Assembly: GCF_003570905.1 (NCBI RefSeq)
Contig: NZ_QXJM01000056.1
Span: forward strand, 62,001 to 126,000
Direction: 5' to 3'
DNA from: Cohnella faecalis
Lineage (GTDB): Bacteria; Bacillota; Bacilli; Paenibacillales; Paenibacillaceae
DNA length: 64,000 nucleotides
Part shown: positions 55,301-63,245 of the stretch, piece by piece
How positions within the stretch are numbered: position 1 is the first letter of the stretch
Layout: every line of letters begins with the position of its first letter
Made by a program: the position numbers and the translations under genes
The notes under the pieces: model-generated
What the model was told of the DNA's origin: nothing
The model's input: only the letters and a program-made list of their open reading frames with translations
Databases searched by the model: none

Positions 55301-55924
55301 ACCGCGACGAAAACGTACACGTTTAAGAAAGAAGAAGAACAAGCCATTACGGTTCATTACTACAAACCGGACGGATGGGGCACGCCTAACATTTACTATT
55401 ACGATGAATCCGTATCGCCTAAGAAAGAAGGCGGTGCTTGGCCTGGAGTCGCTATGAAGAACGAAGGCAACGGCTGGTATTCTTACACGTTGACCGGCTG
55501 GAGCAAAGCCAACGTTATTTTCAACAGCAACGGACAACAAATTCCTGCTTCCAAACAACCGGGCTATCTGGTAACGAAGAGCGTCTGGATCAAAAATGGC
55601 GTGATCACCGATCAAGAGCCTGTTCAAAAAACGGTCGCCGTCACGTTTACTATTAAGAACGCCACGACTGTTTCTGGACAAAACATCTACCTGGCAGGCA
55701 ACGTTGCGGAACTCGGCAACTGGGCTCCAGCTAGTGCAGTCGCGACTACGATCTCGACTTATCCGACTTGGAAGGTTACCGTCAACCTGGTTGAAGGTAC
55801 GAAGATCGAGTTCAAAGCGATTAAGAAAAACGCAAGCAACAACGTGGTGTGGGAAAGCGGTCAAAATCACAGCTACACCGTATCATCCAGCAATCCGAAT
55901 GTAGAGTTTAACTTCAACAACTAA
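52304..55924 (+). CDS. Secreted multimodular alpha-amylase (GH13) with four Ig-like, three CBM26-type and one CBM20 module
   Basis: 1206 residues from ATG 52304, 9 nt after AAAGGAG. Signal peptide SIVLFLALVLQALNF...SASA. Catalytic domain like B. subtilis AmyE (FHAWNWSFDTIKANLPAI; DVVANHTG; nucleophile Asp in GFRFDAAKH; acid/base Glu in YIYGEVLQG; third Asp in WVESHDTYAND). From ~residue 470 come Ig-like units (each begins like PTVSIDKSEGAFYTDSL) and CBM26-type units (VHYYKPSGWGTP...WPGTAMTDEG...GYDVTGEKWIKDGV). Order: Ig1-CBM26-Ig2-Ig3-CBM26-Ig4-CBM26, then CBM20 (~1107-1206, IYLAGNVAELGNW). It digests granular starch outside the cell. Confidence 0.93.
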   Translation: MKKKGRSIWSIVLFLALVLQALNFTPITHGSASAAASEEYGLPAKTKDGVIFHAWNWSFDTIKANLPAIAAAGYKSVQTSPIQGNKENLMEGSKWWILYQPTNFKIGNAQLGNRDQFKAMCDEAEKYGIDIIVDVVANHTGNAGGGSLTYTPASNVDSAIKNNQYFWHDARGVEDWNNRWQVTHWGIGLPDLNTSNQELQNIIIAFLNDAIALGADGFRFDAAKHIELPNEDGGSNFWTRVLGSLSKQNLYIYGEVLQGGADNFAGYSNYINLTASAFGHDIIKAVGYGASKNVDKARSYNSAGVSSSKLVTWVESHDTYANDASETTAMNDWQIKMGWALIASRAETTSLFFGRPGGSGKFGTALGQAGKDLWKDADVAAVNKFHNAMVGQGEYLRTISSELMLVERGTKGMTIVNLGGDASINSVTNLASGTYVNQATGGGTFTVANGRITGNIGGGKIAVLYEAAKPTPKVSIDVQEGGFFTDSLTVKMTYSDAVSASYSLNNGTQTPFNSGNTVTFGAGAAFGTTYTLKIVANNAAGQTTQTYTFTKEDPNAALKVHYYKPSGWGTPGMYYYDDSVTPTKIGVAWPGTAMTDEGGGWYSTQVAGWKKAKVIFTSGSNQIPGASQPGYDVTGEKWIKDGVIHTSNPDVVIKTPTVSIDKSEGAFYTDSLDVTISYNDATAAAYSLNGSAQVSIASGQKVTFGAGAAYGTTYTLNVTASNADKTTTKSYSFTKTKAALPAPTISIDKAEGTFYGNSLEVTVSYANADGATYTLNGGAQTNVASGQKITIGADGAFGTKYTLIVTASNEDKSTTKTFTFTKEDPNAGLSIHYYKPSGWGTPNIYYYDDSVTPLKIGVAWPGVAMTDEGNGWYVFRVTGWTQGKVIFNSGSNQIPGASQPGYAVTGEKWIKNGVIYQSNPDIVIPENKTPTITIDKAEGAFNSDSLNVAITLKDATSATYSLNGGAPVSFTSGQQVAFGAGDAYGTTYTLSVTAINIDKTATKTYTFKKEEEQAITVHYYKPDGWGTPNIYYYDESVSPKKEGGAWPGVAMKNEGNGWYSYTLTGWSKANVIFNSNGQQIPASKQPGYLVTKSVWIKNGVITDQEPVQKTVAVTFTIKNATTVSGQNIYLAGNVAELGNWAPASAVATTISTYPTWKVTVNLVEGTKIEFKAIKKNASNNVVWESGQNHSYTVSSSNPNVEFNFNN

Positions 55925-55966
55925 GTCATAGAGACCGCAAGACAAAGCTGTCTCAAAAGTGATGTG

Positions 55967-56027
55967 CTCCCCATACGGTAGACAGGTGAAATAATAAAAG
56001 CCTGTTACTGTAAGGGGAGTATTTTTA
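55967..56027 (+). terminator. Terminator-like imperfect hairpin after the amylase gene
   Basis: CTCCCC and ACAGG arms on the left pair with CCTGT and GGGGAG arms on the right with a few mismatches, followed by TATTTTTATC. It is 43 bp after the amylase stop. The long dyad could also be a degraded insertion-sequence end, but no transposase is present. Confidence 0.5.
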
Positions 56028-56068
56028 TCTCCAAAGTAGAACCTCACATGATCTTGAACAACCTAATT

Positions 56069-56117
56069 CGATGCGAGTTCTTGTCCTTTTATCGAGACAA
56101 GAGCTTGCATCGTTTTA
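56069..56117 (+). terminator. Second hairpin with T-tail before the sensor kinase
   Basis: CGATGCGAGTTCTTGTC (56069-56085) pairs with GACAAGAGCTTGCATCG (56096-56112) with two G-U pairs, followed by TTTT. A strong stem that probably stops read-through into the next locus. Confidence 0.6.
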
Positions 56118-56209
56118 TGTTGACTTGATGACTCAATGGTAGAAAAACTTAACTAATAAGGTGAACAATTTATGACTTGTATTAGTCATTCACACATAAT
56201 AGAATAAAC

Positions 56210-56225
56210 GTGTGCCCGAGCACAC
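56210..56225 (+). promoter_or_regulatory. Palindromic operator, copy 3 (before the YesM-type kinase)
   Basis: GTGTGCCCGAGCACAC differs in one central base from the palindromes at 37206 (perfect) and 37104. It lies 60 bp before the kinase start, so the same regulator may control this locus and xylFGH. Confidence 0.6.
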
Positions 56226-56284
56226 TGGTGAACGTAAAAGATCTGGTGGAACGAGGCTTCGGATAGGAAAGGGGTTGTATCGAT

Positions 56285-58039
56285 ATGCTCCATTTGCAGG
56301 ACATTCGACGATCATCCATCCGGATGAAGATGCTGGCTGGCTTGTTCTTGATCGTCATACCGCTCATCGGTTTTATCATTTACTCGAATGTATATGCGAT
56401 CGAAGTCGTACGCAATCAGGTCGCCAAGTCCAGCAAAGACCTCCTGTCCCTGTACCGAGACCAACTCGATGCCCGGTTAAAGGAAGTCGACAATTATCTC
56501 ACTGGCATTATGCTTGATCCGGACTTGTCAAATCTGGAATTTGTGTCAAGCCCGGACCAGCGTCTTATATCGAAGCAGCAGATTTACACAAACCTTTCCA
56601 ACGCCATATTTCGGTATCCGCTGCTGGACGGGCTATTTGTTTACATCCCTTCCGATGATCATTTTCTATATTCATTCACAAGTCAGTCCACCATGAACGA
56701 CCGCATGTATATGAAATCATTAATATCGGAGACCGTAAGCCAAAACCGAGTCAGCGGGAACCAAAAAGACTGGTTTATTCAGAAAAACGGCGATCAGGTG
56801 TATATTGTACGTTATTTGATGTTGAATAATACTTCCATCGTCGGGGCGTGGTTCAATGCCCGTTCCTTACAAACGCCGCTCGATTTGCTGGGCATTGGAG
56901 AGCAGGGAGCGACCCTGCTTGGCGATGATCACGGAAGCGCAATCACTGACTCGGAATTTATCCGTGAAAATGGCGTCGTGATCAGACCTGAGGCATCATC
57001 CTACTATTTGACGGGAACGAAGCGACGGTTTATAGCTGTCGGTGAACGTTCGCATGAGGGCGATTTCAGCCTGTATGCTTTTATTCCGGAAAACAGAATT
57101 CTGCAGCATTTGCCAACGCTAAAAATGATTTCTTACTTTCTTCCTTTTGCTTCGATCGTCATTCTTCTGCTTGGCTTGCTTTTCCTACGGAACAGTCTGT
57201 TGGTTCCGTTGAATCGGTTGCTCAAAGCTATGAACCGGATTAAGCAGGGCAATTTGGATATGCAAATTAAACAGGAAGCTACGTCCATGGAATTCCAAAT
57301 GGTCAACGATACGTTCAATAACATGATGGAACAAATTAAAAATTTACGGATAAGCGTATATGAAGAACAGTTGAATAAGCAGAAAGCGGAGCTCCAACAT
57401 TTGCAACTGCAAATCAAGCCTCATTTCTTCATTAATACACTCAATATGATGCATGTGATGGCCCGAATGAAAGATGTGGTGCGTATGGAGGAGATGTCGC
57501 TCTGCTTGATCCGATACTTTCGCTATATGTTCCAAAGCAATCTGAGTTTTGTTTCCTTAAAGGAAGAGTTGCAGCATGTCAGAAATTATTTGCGCATTCA
57601 GGAAATGCGCTATCCCGATTTGTTGAAGTATGAGATCCAGGCGCCTGACTTTCTAATGGGCACACCTGTTCCACCCCTTGTCGTTCACACTCTTGTAGAA
57701 AACGCAATCAAGCATGCCGTTACCCTTAACGATCCGGTCTGGATATACATTGATTTGGAGATGATGGAGCCGCCAGATTCCGGCTTGCTGATTCAGGTTC
57801 GGGATACCGGCCCTGGTTTCAGGGAGGGCGTGATCCAGCAGGTTGTTAATAACCAGCGGATCTTCGATGAAGAAGGGGAGCATATCGGCATTTGGAATTT
57901 GAAGCAGCGTCTAAAGCTGCTTTACGAAGATCAAGCCGTTGTCGTGCTCAAGAACTTGCAGCCGAATGGAGCCAGCGTTGAAATCACGCTCCCATTCTCG
58001 CCATCTTCAAGGACGAATTCGAGTGGAGGGAGGGGTTAA
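56285..58039 (+). CDS. YesM-type sensor histidine kinase
   Basis: 584 residues. TM1 (KMLAGLFLIVIPLIGFIIYS), an extracellular sensor region of ~240 residues, TM2 (LPFASIVILLLGLLFL), HAMP, then the His_kinase block LQIKPHFFINTLNMMHVM (phospho-acceptor His) and HATPase motifs LVENAIKHA and DTGPGF. It overlaps nothing but is only 4 bp from the response-regulator start. Likely sensor for the oligosaccharide taken up by the Lpl-type transporter downstream. Confidence 0.9.
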   Translation: MLHLQDIRRSSIRMKMLAGLFLIVIPLIGFIIYSNVYAIEVVRNQVAKSSKDLLSLYRDQLDARLKEVDNYLTGIMLDPDLSNLEFVSSPDQRLISKQQIYTNLSNAIFRYPLLDGLFVYIPSDDHFLYSFTSQSTMNDRMYMKSLISETVSQNRVSGNQKDWFIQKNGDQVYIVRYLMLNNTSIVGAWFNARSLQTPLDLLGIGEQGATLLGDDHGSAITDSEFIRENGVVIRPEASSYYLTGTKRRFIAVGERSHEGDFSLYAFIPENRILQHLPTLKMISYFLPFASIVILLLGLLFLRNSLLVPLNRLLKAMNRIKQGNLDMQIKQEATSMEFQMVNDTFNNMMEQIKNLRISVYEEQLNKQKAELQHLQLQIKPHFFINTLNMMHVMARMKDVVRMEEMSLCLIRYFRYMFQSNLSFVSLKEELQHVRNYLRIQEMRYPDLLKYEIQAPDFLMGTPVPPLVVHTLVENAIKHAVTLNDPVWIYIDLEMMEPPDSGLLIQVRDTGPGFREGVIQQVVNNQRIFDEEGEHIGIWNLKQRLKLLYEDQAVVVLKNLQPNGASVEITLPFSPSSRTNSSGGRG

Positions 58040-58043
58040 TCCA

Positions 58044-59636
58044 ATGTTGAGCCTACTAATCGTGGATGATGAAAAGCTGCTCACCGAATCGCTGAAAGAG
58101 GATATCGACTGGGCGAAGCTTGGAATCGGATCGGTCTATACAGCCTATAACTCGCATCAGGCGAAGCAAATGTTCGAGCGGGCTTCCATTGATCTGATGC
58201 TATGCGATATCGAGATGCCGCAGGGGAACGGACTTGAGCTTCTTGCATGGGTGAAAGAGCATTACCCGTTGACGGAATCGGTGTTCATGACCTGCCATGC
58301 CGAGTTTAAACTGGCGCAACGCGCGATGCAGCTCGGCAGCTTTGACTATTTGCTCAAGCCGGTACCAGCGGATGAGTTATGTCAGGTGGTAGGCAAAATA
58401 GCCAATAAAATCAAAAAGGATAACGAAATCAAGCAATACAGCCGGATCGGTCAATACTGGTCCCGCCATCAGCCTTTGCTTGCGGAACGATTCTGGATGG
58501 ACATCATTAACCATACGATTCCTTCCAGCCTGGACCTGATCCAGAAAGAGGCCTCGGAACGGAGCATTACGTTTGACGTTAACTTGCGTATTGTTCCGCT
58601 TTTAATAGTCATCAAACGATATCACAAAACCTTTTCGCCGCGCGATGAGAAGATCATCGAATATGCTCTTAAAAACAGCAGCGAGGAGCTGCTCGGCCTC
58701 CAAGGCAATGGACTGCTGTTCCGGCTGGAAGACAGAAAGCTGTTGGCGCTAATCCCGATTGAACAAGACGCTCCGGAGCTTCGGGAAGCGTTAAGGGAAC
58801 GCGGGAGCGTTTTGATTTCTTCGGTGGCCGATTACTTTTACTGCGACGTATCGATTTACGTAGGCAACGAGGTGTACAGTCATGAACTTAGCGAAGCGGT
58901 TCGCTGGCTCACGGATTGGGACAAGAGCAATGTCGCCGTAACCAATAAAGTATTTATTTGGGTCGACAGAAACTATAGACAGGAGCTTGTCGACTTTCCA
59001 GACATGAACCTTTGGTCCGTCATGCTGAAAGAGGGGCGCGGAAACGATGTGATGGCGCAAGCGGAAACATTCCTGAATAGTTTGATCGGCTCGGCTCATA
59101 TTAACGCAGAGATCCTGTACCGGTTCCATCATAATTTTCTGCAGATGGTGTTTTATGTGTTGAAGCTTAACGGCATCGACGCGCATTTGCTTTTTGATAA
59201 CCATGCGTCCGCAGATTTGTTCCAGCATGCGGTTCGTTCCGTGACCGATATGATCGACTGGATGAAGCATACGATAAGCAAGTCGTTGGAATATGCCGGC
59301 ACCGTTCAGCAATCGGAATCGTTCATGGTACGTGTGAACGCATACGTGACACAGAATTTGGAGAACGACGGCTTGACTCGGGAGGATGTGGCCAGCCATG
59401 TTTTTCTGAACCCGGATTATTTGGATCGGCTTTGCAAAAAAGAGACCGGGTGCTCGGTAACCGAGTATATCGCGAGGATGCGAATGCAACTGGCCAAAGA
59501 GCTGCTTCTCAAGACGAATATGCCGGTAGGAACGATTGCCGCGCAAGTCGGGTATTCCAACTTGGCTCATTTCTCACGGAAGTTCAAGCGGTTTGAGGGA
59601 ACAAATCCAAATGCTTTTCGCAAGCTTTTGACTTGA
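58044..59636 (+). CDS. YesN-type response regulator (receiver + AraC HTH)
   Basis: 530 residues from ATG 58044 after GGAGGGAGGGG. Receiver: LLIVDDEKLLTESL, Asp in LMLCDIEMPQG, Lys in YLLKPVPADE. C-terminal AraC HTH: LTREDVASHVFLNPDYLDRLCKKETG and VGTIAAQVGYSNLAHFSRKFKR. A coiled middle region of ~250 residues. Partner of the kinase just upstream. A frame that extends to 57939 lies inside the kinase gene and is not used. Confidence 0.9.
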   Translation: MLSLLIVDDEKLLTESLKEDIDWAKLGIGSVYTAYNSHQAKQMFERASIDLMLCDIEMPQGNGLELLAWVKEHYPLTESVFMTCHAEFKLAQRAMQLGSFDYLLKPVPADELCQVVGKIANKIKKDNEIKQYSRIGQYWSRHQPLLAERFWMDIINHTIPSSLDLIQKEASERSITFDVNLRIVPLLIVIKRYHKTFSPRDEKIIEYALKNSSEELLGLQGNGLLFRLEDRKLLALIPIEQDAPELREALRERGSVLISSVADYFYCDVSIYVGNEVYSHELSEAVRWLTDWDKSNVAVTNKVFIWVDRNYRQELVDFPDMNLWSVMLKEGRGNDVMAQAETFLNSLIGSAHINAEILYRFHHNFLQMVFYVLKLNGIDAHLLFDNHASADLFQHAVRSVTDMIDWMKHTISKSLEYAGTVQQSESFMVRVNAYVTQNLENDGLTREDVASHVFLNPDYLDRLCKKETGCSVTEYIARMRMQLAKELLLKTNMPVGTIAAQVGYSNLAHFSRKFKRFEGTNPNAFRKLLT

Positions 59637-59781
59637 AAGATCGCGAACGGAAGATCAGGAGTCGATTTCGTCCAAGTCGAATGTCGAAAATGGAGTAGTG
59701 GACCGTTTTGCCCCTTAGTAAAATAAAATCAGATTCAAGCCGGATTTGAATCTAATCAAAAGGAATACAGGGGGAATAAGG

Positions 59782-61278
59782 GTGAAAAGAAAAGCGGGTT
59801 GGACTAGTCTGATGCTTGCTTTAACGCTCGCGCTCAGTGCGTGCTCAAGCGGCAAAACGGAAAACGCAGAAAATGGAAGCGCTTCCGGCGAAAAGCCTTA
59901 CGAAGTCGTGTATGCATATCCGACATTCGACAATGTGCCGCCGGATATTCAACAGGTGCAAGATGAAATCAATAAAATATCCAAAGCAAAAATTAATGTT
60001 ACGGTTAAATTGATGCCGATCAGCAGCAGCGCTTTTCTGAACCAGATCAACCTGATGATGTCCGGCGGCGAGAAATTGGACATGATGGCGATGTTTAATT
60101 ACAGCACACAGGTTTCCAAAGGCGTGCTGTACCCGATGGGTAACATCATGGAACAGAACGCGCAGGGCATTATCGACGCGCTCGGTCCGGACTACTACAA
60201 TGCGACCAAAGTCAACGGTATAAGCTATGGGGTGCCGAGCATCCGCGACTTGGCGCAGGACTACGGGTTTGTAGTGCGCAAAGATTTGGTCGACAAATAT
60301 AAAATCGACCTCAGCCAGATTAAAACGTTCGATGATTTGGGGAACGTATTTAAGGTTATCAAAGAGAACGAGCCTGGCATGGTAGCTGCCACAAACCAAA
60401 CCAACGATTCGATTCTCGGGTCCTACGAGCTGGATGATCCTCTCGGAAACGATTTGGGATCTTTGCTCAACAACGGTCAGGATGACTTGAAAGTGGTTAA
60501 CTGGTTCGCTTCGGAAGAGTATGAGCATATGCTCCGCAAGCTCCGCGAGTGGTACTTGGCAGGCTACTTGCTTAAGGATGCGGCAACGAATCCGGAATCG
60601 AACGCGGCGGTTGTCAAATCAGGCAAAGCTGCAGGGTATTTCTCTCAGATGAAGCCCGGTTTTGAAGCTCAGGAAAGCCGTGTGAACGGTGCGGAGATGG
60701 TTGCCGTTCGAACGCTTCCGCCAGTGGCCAAGACGGATACCGTGACGAACGTCACCATCGGAATTTCCGCCCAGTCGAAAAATCCGGAAAAAACGCTGCA
60801 GTTCCTGAATTTAATGTACACGGATAAAGATATCGTCAACTTGTTGGATTGGGGAATCGAAGGCAAACATTATGTAAAAGTAGAAGGCCAAGACAACGTA
60901 ATCAAATATCCGGACGGCATTACCGCCCAAAACGTAGGCTACAAAAACTATAGCTGGATGCATGGAAATCAGTTCCTGTCCTATGTATTTGAAGGAGACG
61001 ACCCGGACGTTTATAAAGAGCTCGACGCCTTTAATAAATCTGCCAACAAGTCCAAAGCGCTCGGCTTTACCTTCAACGGAGAATCGGTCAAGACGGAAAT
61101 TGCCGCTTGTACCGCAGTGCTCACTCAATACCAAAGAGTGTTGCAGAGCGGCGCGGTCGATGTCGATAAAGTGCTTCCCGATTTTCTTAAGAAGCTGAGT
61201 GACGCGGGGATCGATAAAATCATCGCGGAGAAGCAAAAACAACTCGATGCATGGGCCGCCGCTAACGGAAAAAAATAG
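59782..61278 (+). CDS. Extracellular solute-binding lipoprotein (LplA-like)
   Basis: 498 residues from GTG 59782, 7 nt after AGGGGG; the ATG at 59746 has no such site. Lipoprotein signal WTSLMLALTLALSACSSG. The mature part is the long (~500 residue) type found with LplB/YtcP permeases, with GVPSIRDLAQDYGFVVRKDL and LNLMYTDKDIVNLLDWGIEG. It binds an oligosaccharide outside the membrane. A perfect 12-bp stem-loop follows the stop. Confidence 0.9.
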   Translation: MKRKAGWTSLMLALTLALSACSSGKTENAENGSASGEKPYEVVYAYPTFDNVPPDIQQVQDEINKISKAKINVTVKLMPISSSAFLNQINLMMSGGEKLDMMAMFNYSTQVSKGVLYPMGNIMEQNAQGIIDALGPDYYNATKVNGISYGVPSIRDLAQDYGFVVRKDLVDKYKIDLSQIKTFDDLGNVFKVIKENEPGMVAATNQTNDSILGSYELDDPLGNDLGSLLNNGQDDLKVVNWFASEEYEHMLRKLREWYLAGYLLKDAATNPESNAAVVKSGKAAGYFSQMKPGFEAQESRVNGAEMVAVRTLPPVAKTDTVTNVTIGISAQSKNPEKTLQFLNLMYTDKDIVNLLDWGIEGKHYVKVEGQDNVIKYPDGITAQNVGYKNYSWMHGNQFLSYVFEGDDPDVYKELDAFNKSANKSKALGFTFNGESVKTEIAACTAVLTQYQRVLQSGAVDVDKVLPDFLKKLSDAGIDKIIAEKQKQLDAWAAANGKK

Positions 61279-61286
61279 GGTGAGTC

Positions 61287-61321
61287 GCGATCCAATCGGC
61301 CAAACCGGTCGATTGGATCGC
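61287..61321 (+). other. Intercistronic stem-loop after the LplA-like gene
   Basis: GCGATCCAATCG (61287-61298) pairs perfectly with CGATTGGATCGC (61310-61321), 11-nt loop. Fourth example in this window of a hairpin right after a binding-protein gene. Confidence 0.65.
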
Positions 61322-61362
61322 AACTTCAGCCCGAATGAATAACGGAAAGGACGTGTCGTTGC

Positions 61363-62292
61363 ATGAGACTTCTCATCGGCAGAGCGAGGAAACCGTTCAC
61401 TAAATATGCTCCGCTTACGGTGCTGATGCTACCCGGTCTGGCCTATCTGCTGATTAATAATTACTTGCCTATGCTCGGAATCTTTATTGCATTCAAAAAC
61501 ATCAATTTTACCAAGGGGATTCTAGGAAGCGATTGGGCGGGTTTCAAAAATTTCGAGTATCTCTTCAAGACTAGCGATGCGTACCTCATTACGAGAAATA
61601 CCATTTTGTACAATGCGGTCTTTATGATTGTCGGAACGATACTGGCGATTGCTTTTGCGATTCTGCTGAACGAAATTACCAAGAAAATCGCCTCCCGGTT
61701 TTTTCAAAGCGTTATCGTGCTGCCGCACCTGATTTCATTCGTTGTCGTTGGCTATCTGGCCTATGCCGCTTTCAGCATGGACACGGGCTTTATGAATAAA
61801 ACGATCCTTCCCATGTTCGGGATTGACGAAATTTCCTGGTATACAGAGCCCAAATATTGGCCTTATATTTTGACCTTGGTCCATCTGTGGAAATCGATTG
61901 GATTTTCCTGCATCATATACCTCGCATCGATTATAAGCATTGATTCGGAATATTACGAGGCCGCAACACTGGACGGCGCGTCCAAATGGGCGCAAATCCG
62001 CAAAATTACGATCCCGCTCATAACGCCGGTTATCACGATGCTGACACTCCTTGGAATCGGACGCATGTTTTATTCCGATTTCGGACTGTTCTTCCAGGTT
62101 CCCATGAGCAGCGGTGCGATCTCGGACACGACCAATGTCATTGACACGTATGTGTACAGGGGCTTGATGGTAACTGGAGATATGGGCATGGCGTCGGCCG
62201 CAGGTGTCTATCAGTCCATCGTAGGCTTCATTCTCGTCCTTGTTGCCAATTACGTGGTGCGTAAAATCAATCGGGAGAACGCGTTGTTCTAA
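61363..62292 (+). CDS. Sugar ABC transporter permease (LplB type)
   Basis: 309 residues, ATG 61363 downstream of AAAGGA. Six TM helices, starting YAPLTVLMLPGLAYLLINNYLP. The typical LplB segment IAFKNINFTKGILGSDWAGF is present. The EAA loop reads DSEYYEAATLDGASKWAQIRKITIPL. It forms the channel with the next gene. No ATPase gene in the locus. Confidence 0.9.
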   Translation: MRLLIGRARKPFTKYAPLTVLMLPGLAYLLINNYLPMLGIFIAFKNINFTKGILGSDWAGFKNFEYLFKTSDAYLITRNTILYNAVFMIVGTILAIAFAILLNEITKKIASRFFQSVIVLPHLISFVVVGYLAYAAFSMDTGFMNKTILPMFGIDEISWYTEPKYWPYILTLVHLWKSIGFSCIIYLASIISIDSEYYEAATLDGASKWAQIRKITIPLITPVITMLTLLGIGRMFYSDFGLFFQVPMSSGAISDTTNVIDTYVYRGLMVTGDMGMASAAGVYQSIVGFILVLVANYVVRKINRENALF

Positions 62293-62312
62293 GATCGAAA
62301 GAGGTGGTCAAA

Positions 62313-63203
62313 ATGGCACTCGAAAACAAATCGTTGAAATGGCTTGCTTATTTCGTACTTGGTTCTTTTTCTCTGGCATGCATCGTGCCCTTTGTTTTGC
62401 TGATTGTTTCCTCACTCAGCAGCGAAGCGAGCATCATTCAGAAGGGCTATACGTTTTTTCCCGAAGCCTTCAGTTTGAAAGCCTACGATTATTTGTGGCT
62501 GCATCATTTGGAGCTCGGACGTGCATACGGCATTACGGTGTTGATTACGGTTGTCGGCACGGTGGTAAGCTTGGCTATAACATCGATGTTGGCCTACCCC
62601 TTGTCGCGGAGGGATATGCCGCTTCGAAATTTTTGGACCTTCCTTGTATTCTTTACCTTGCTGTTTAACGGCGGACTTGTTCCGACGTACTTGGTTTATA
62701 CGCAAATTTTTGATATCAAGAATACGATTTTCGGGCTGCTCGTGCCCGGGCTGCTAATGAATGGCTTTAATGTGCTTCTTGTCCGAACCTTCTTTCTGAC
62801 TTCCATTCCCCCAGCATTAATCGAGGCGGCGAGCATCGATGGGGCGGGAGAAATCAGAATTTTCTATCGAATCGTACTTCCTTTATCGTTGCCTATTATG
62901 GCGACCATAGGATTGTTTCAGGCGATCGGTTATTGGAACGATTGGTTTAACGGCTTGATCTATTTGACCGATTCCCGGTTGTTCGGCATTCAGACGATTC
63001 TGACGAAGATGATTATGGACATCCAGTTTTTGACCAGCAACAGCAACGCTGCCGGTTCGGGGGCCGGGCAAGCGGTTGCCGAAATTCCAGGCACCTCCGT
63101 GCGTATGGCGATTGCGGCGATCGGCGTATTGCCGATTCTGATCGCTTATCCGTTCTTTCAAAAATATTTCGTAAAAGGGATCACCATCGGTGCCGTAAAG
63201 TAA
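62313..63203 (+). CDS. Sugar ABC transporter permease (YtcP/LplC type)
   Basis: 296 residues from ATG 62313, after GAGGTGG; a GTG at 62304 is in frame. TM helices begin WLAYFVLGSFSLACIVPFVLL. EAA loop: PALIEAASIDGAGEIRIFYRIVLPL. It ends QKYFVKGITIGAVK, the usual C-terminus of this family. Partner of LplB-type permease upstream. Confidence 0.9.
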   Translation: MALENKSLKWLAYFVLGSFSLACIVPFVLLIVSSLSSEASIIQKGYTFFPEAFSLKAYDYLWLHHLELGRAYGITVLITVVGTVVSLAITSMLAYPLSRRDMPLRNFWTFLVFFTLLFNGGLVPTYLVYTQIFDIKNTIFGLLVPGLLMNGFNVLLVRTFFLTSIPPALIEAASIDGAGEIRIFYRIVLPLSLPIMATIGLFQAIGYWNDWFNGLIYLTDSRLFGIQTILTKMIMDIQFLTSNSNAAGSGAGQAVAEIPGTSVRMAIAAIGVLPILIAYPFFQKYFVKGITIGAVK

Positions 63204-63245
63204 CCGTCGGTTCGAGCCGTATCGGTTGCGAGGGGAGGATGTACA

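Noticed and set aside
55967..56112. Insertion sequence between amylase and sensor kinase
   Set aside because: Two inverted repeats are present but there is no transposase frame and no direct repeat; both look like terminators.
57939..58043. Earlier start of the second response regulator
   Set aside because: It lies inside the kinase gene; GGAGGGAGGGG directly precedes ATG 58044, where the receiver domain begins.
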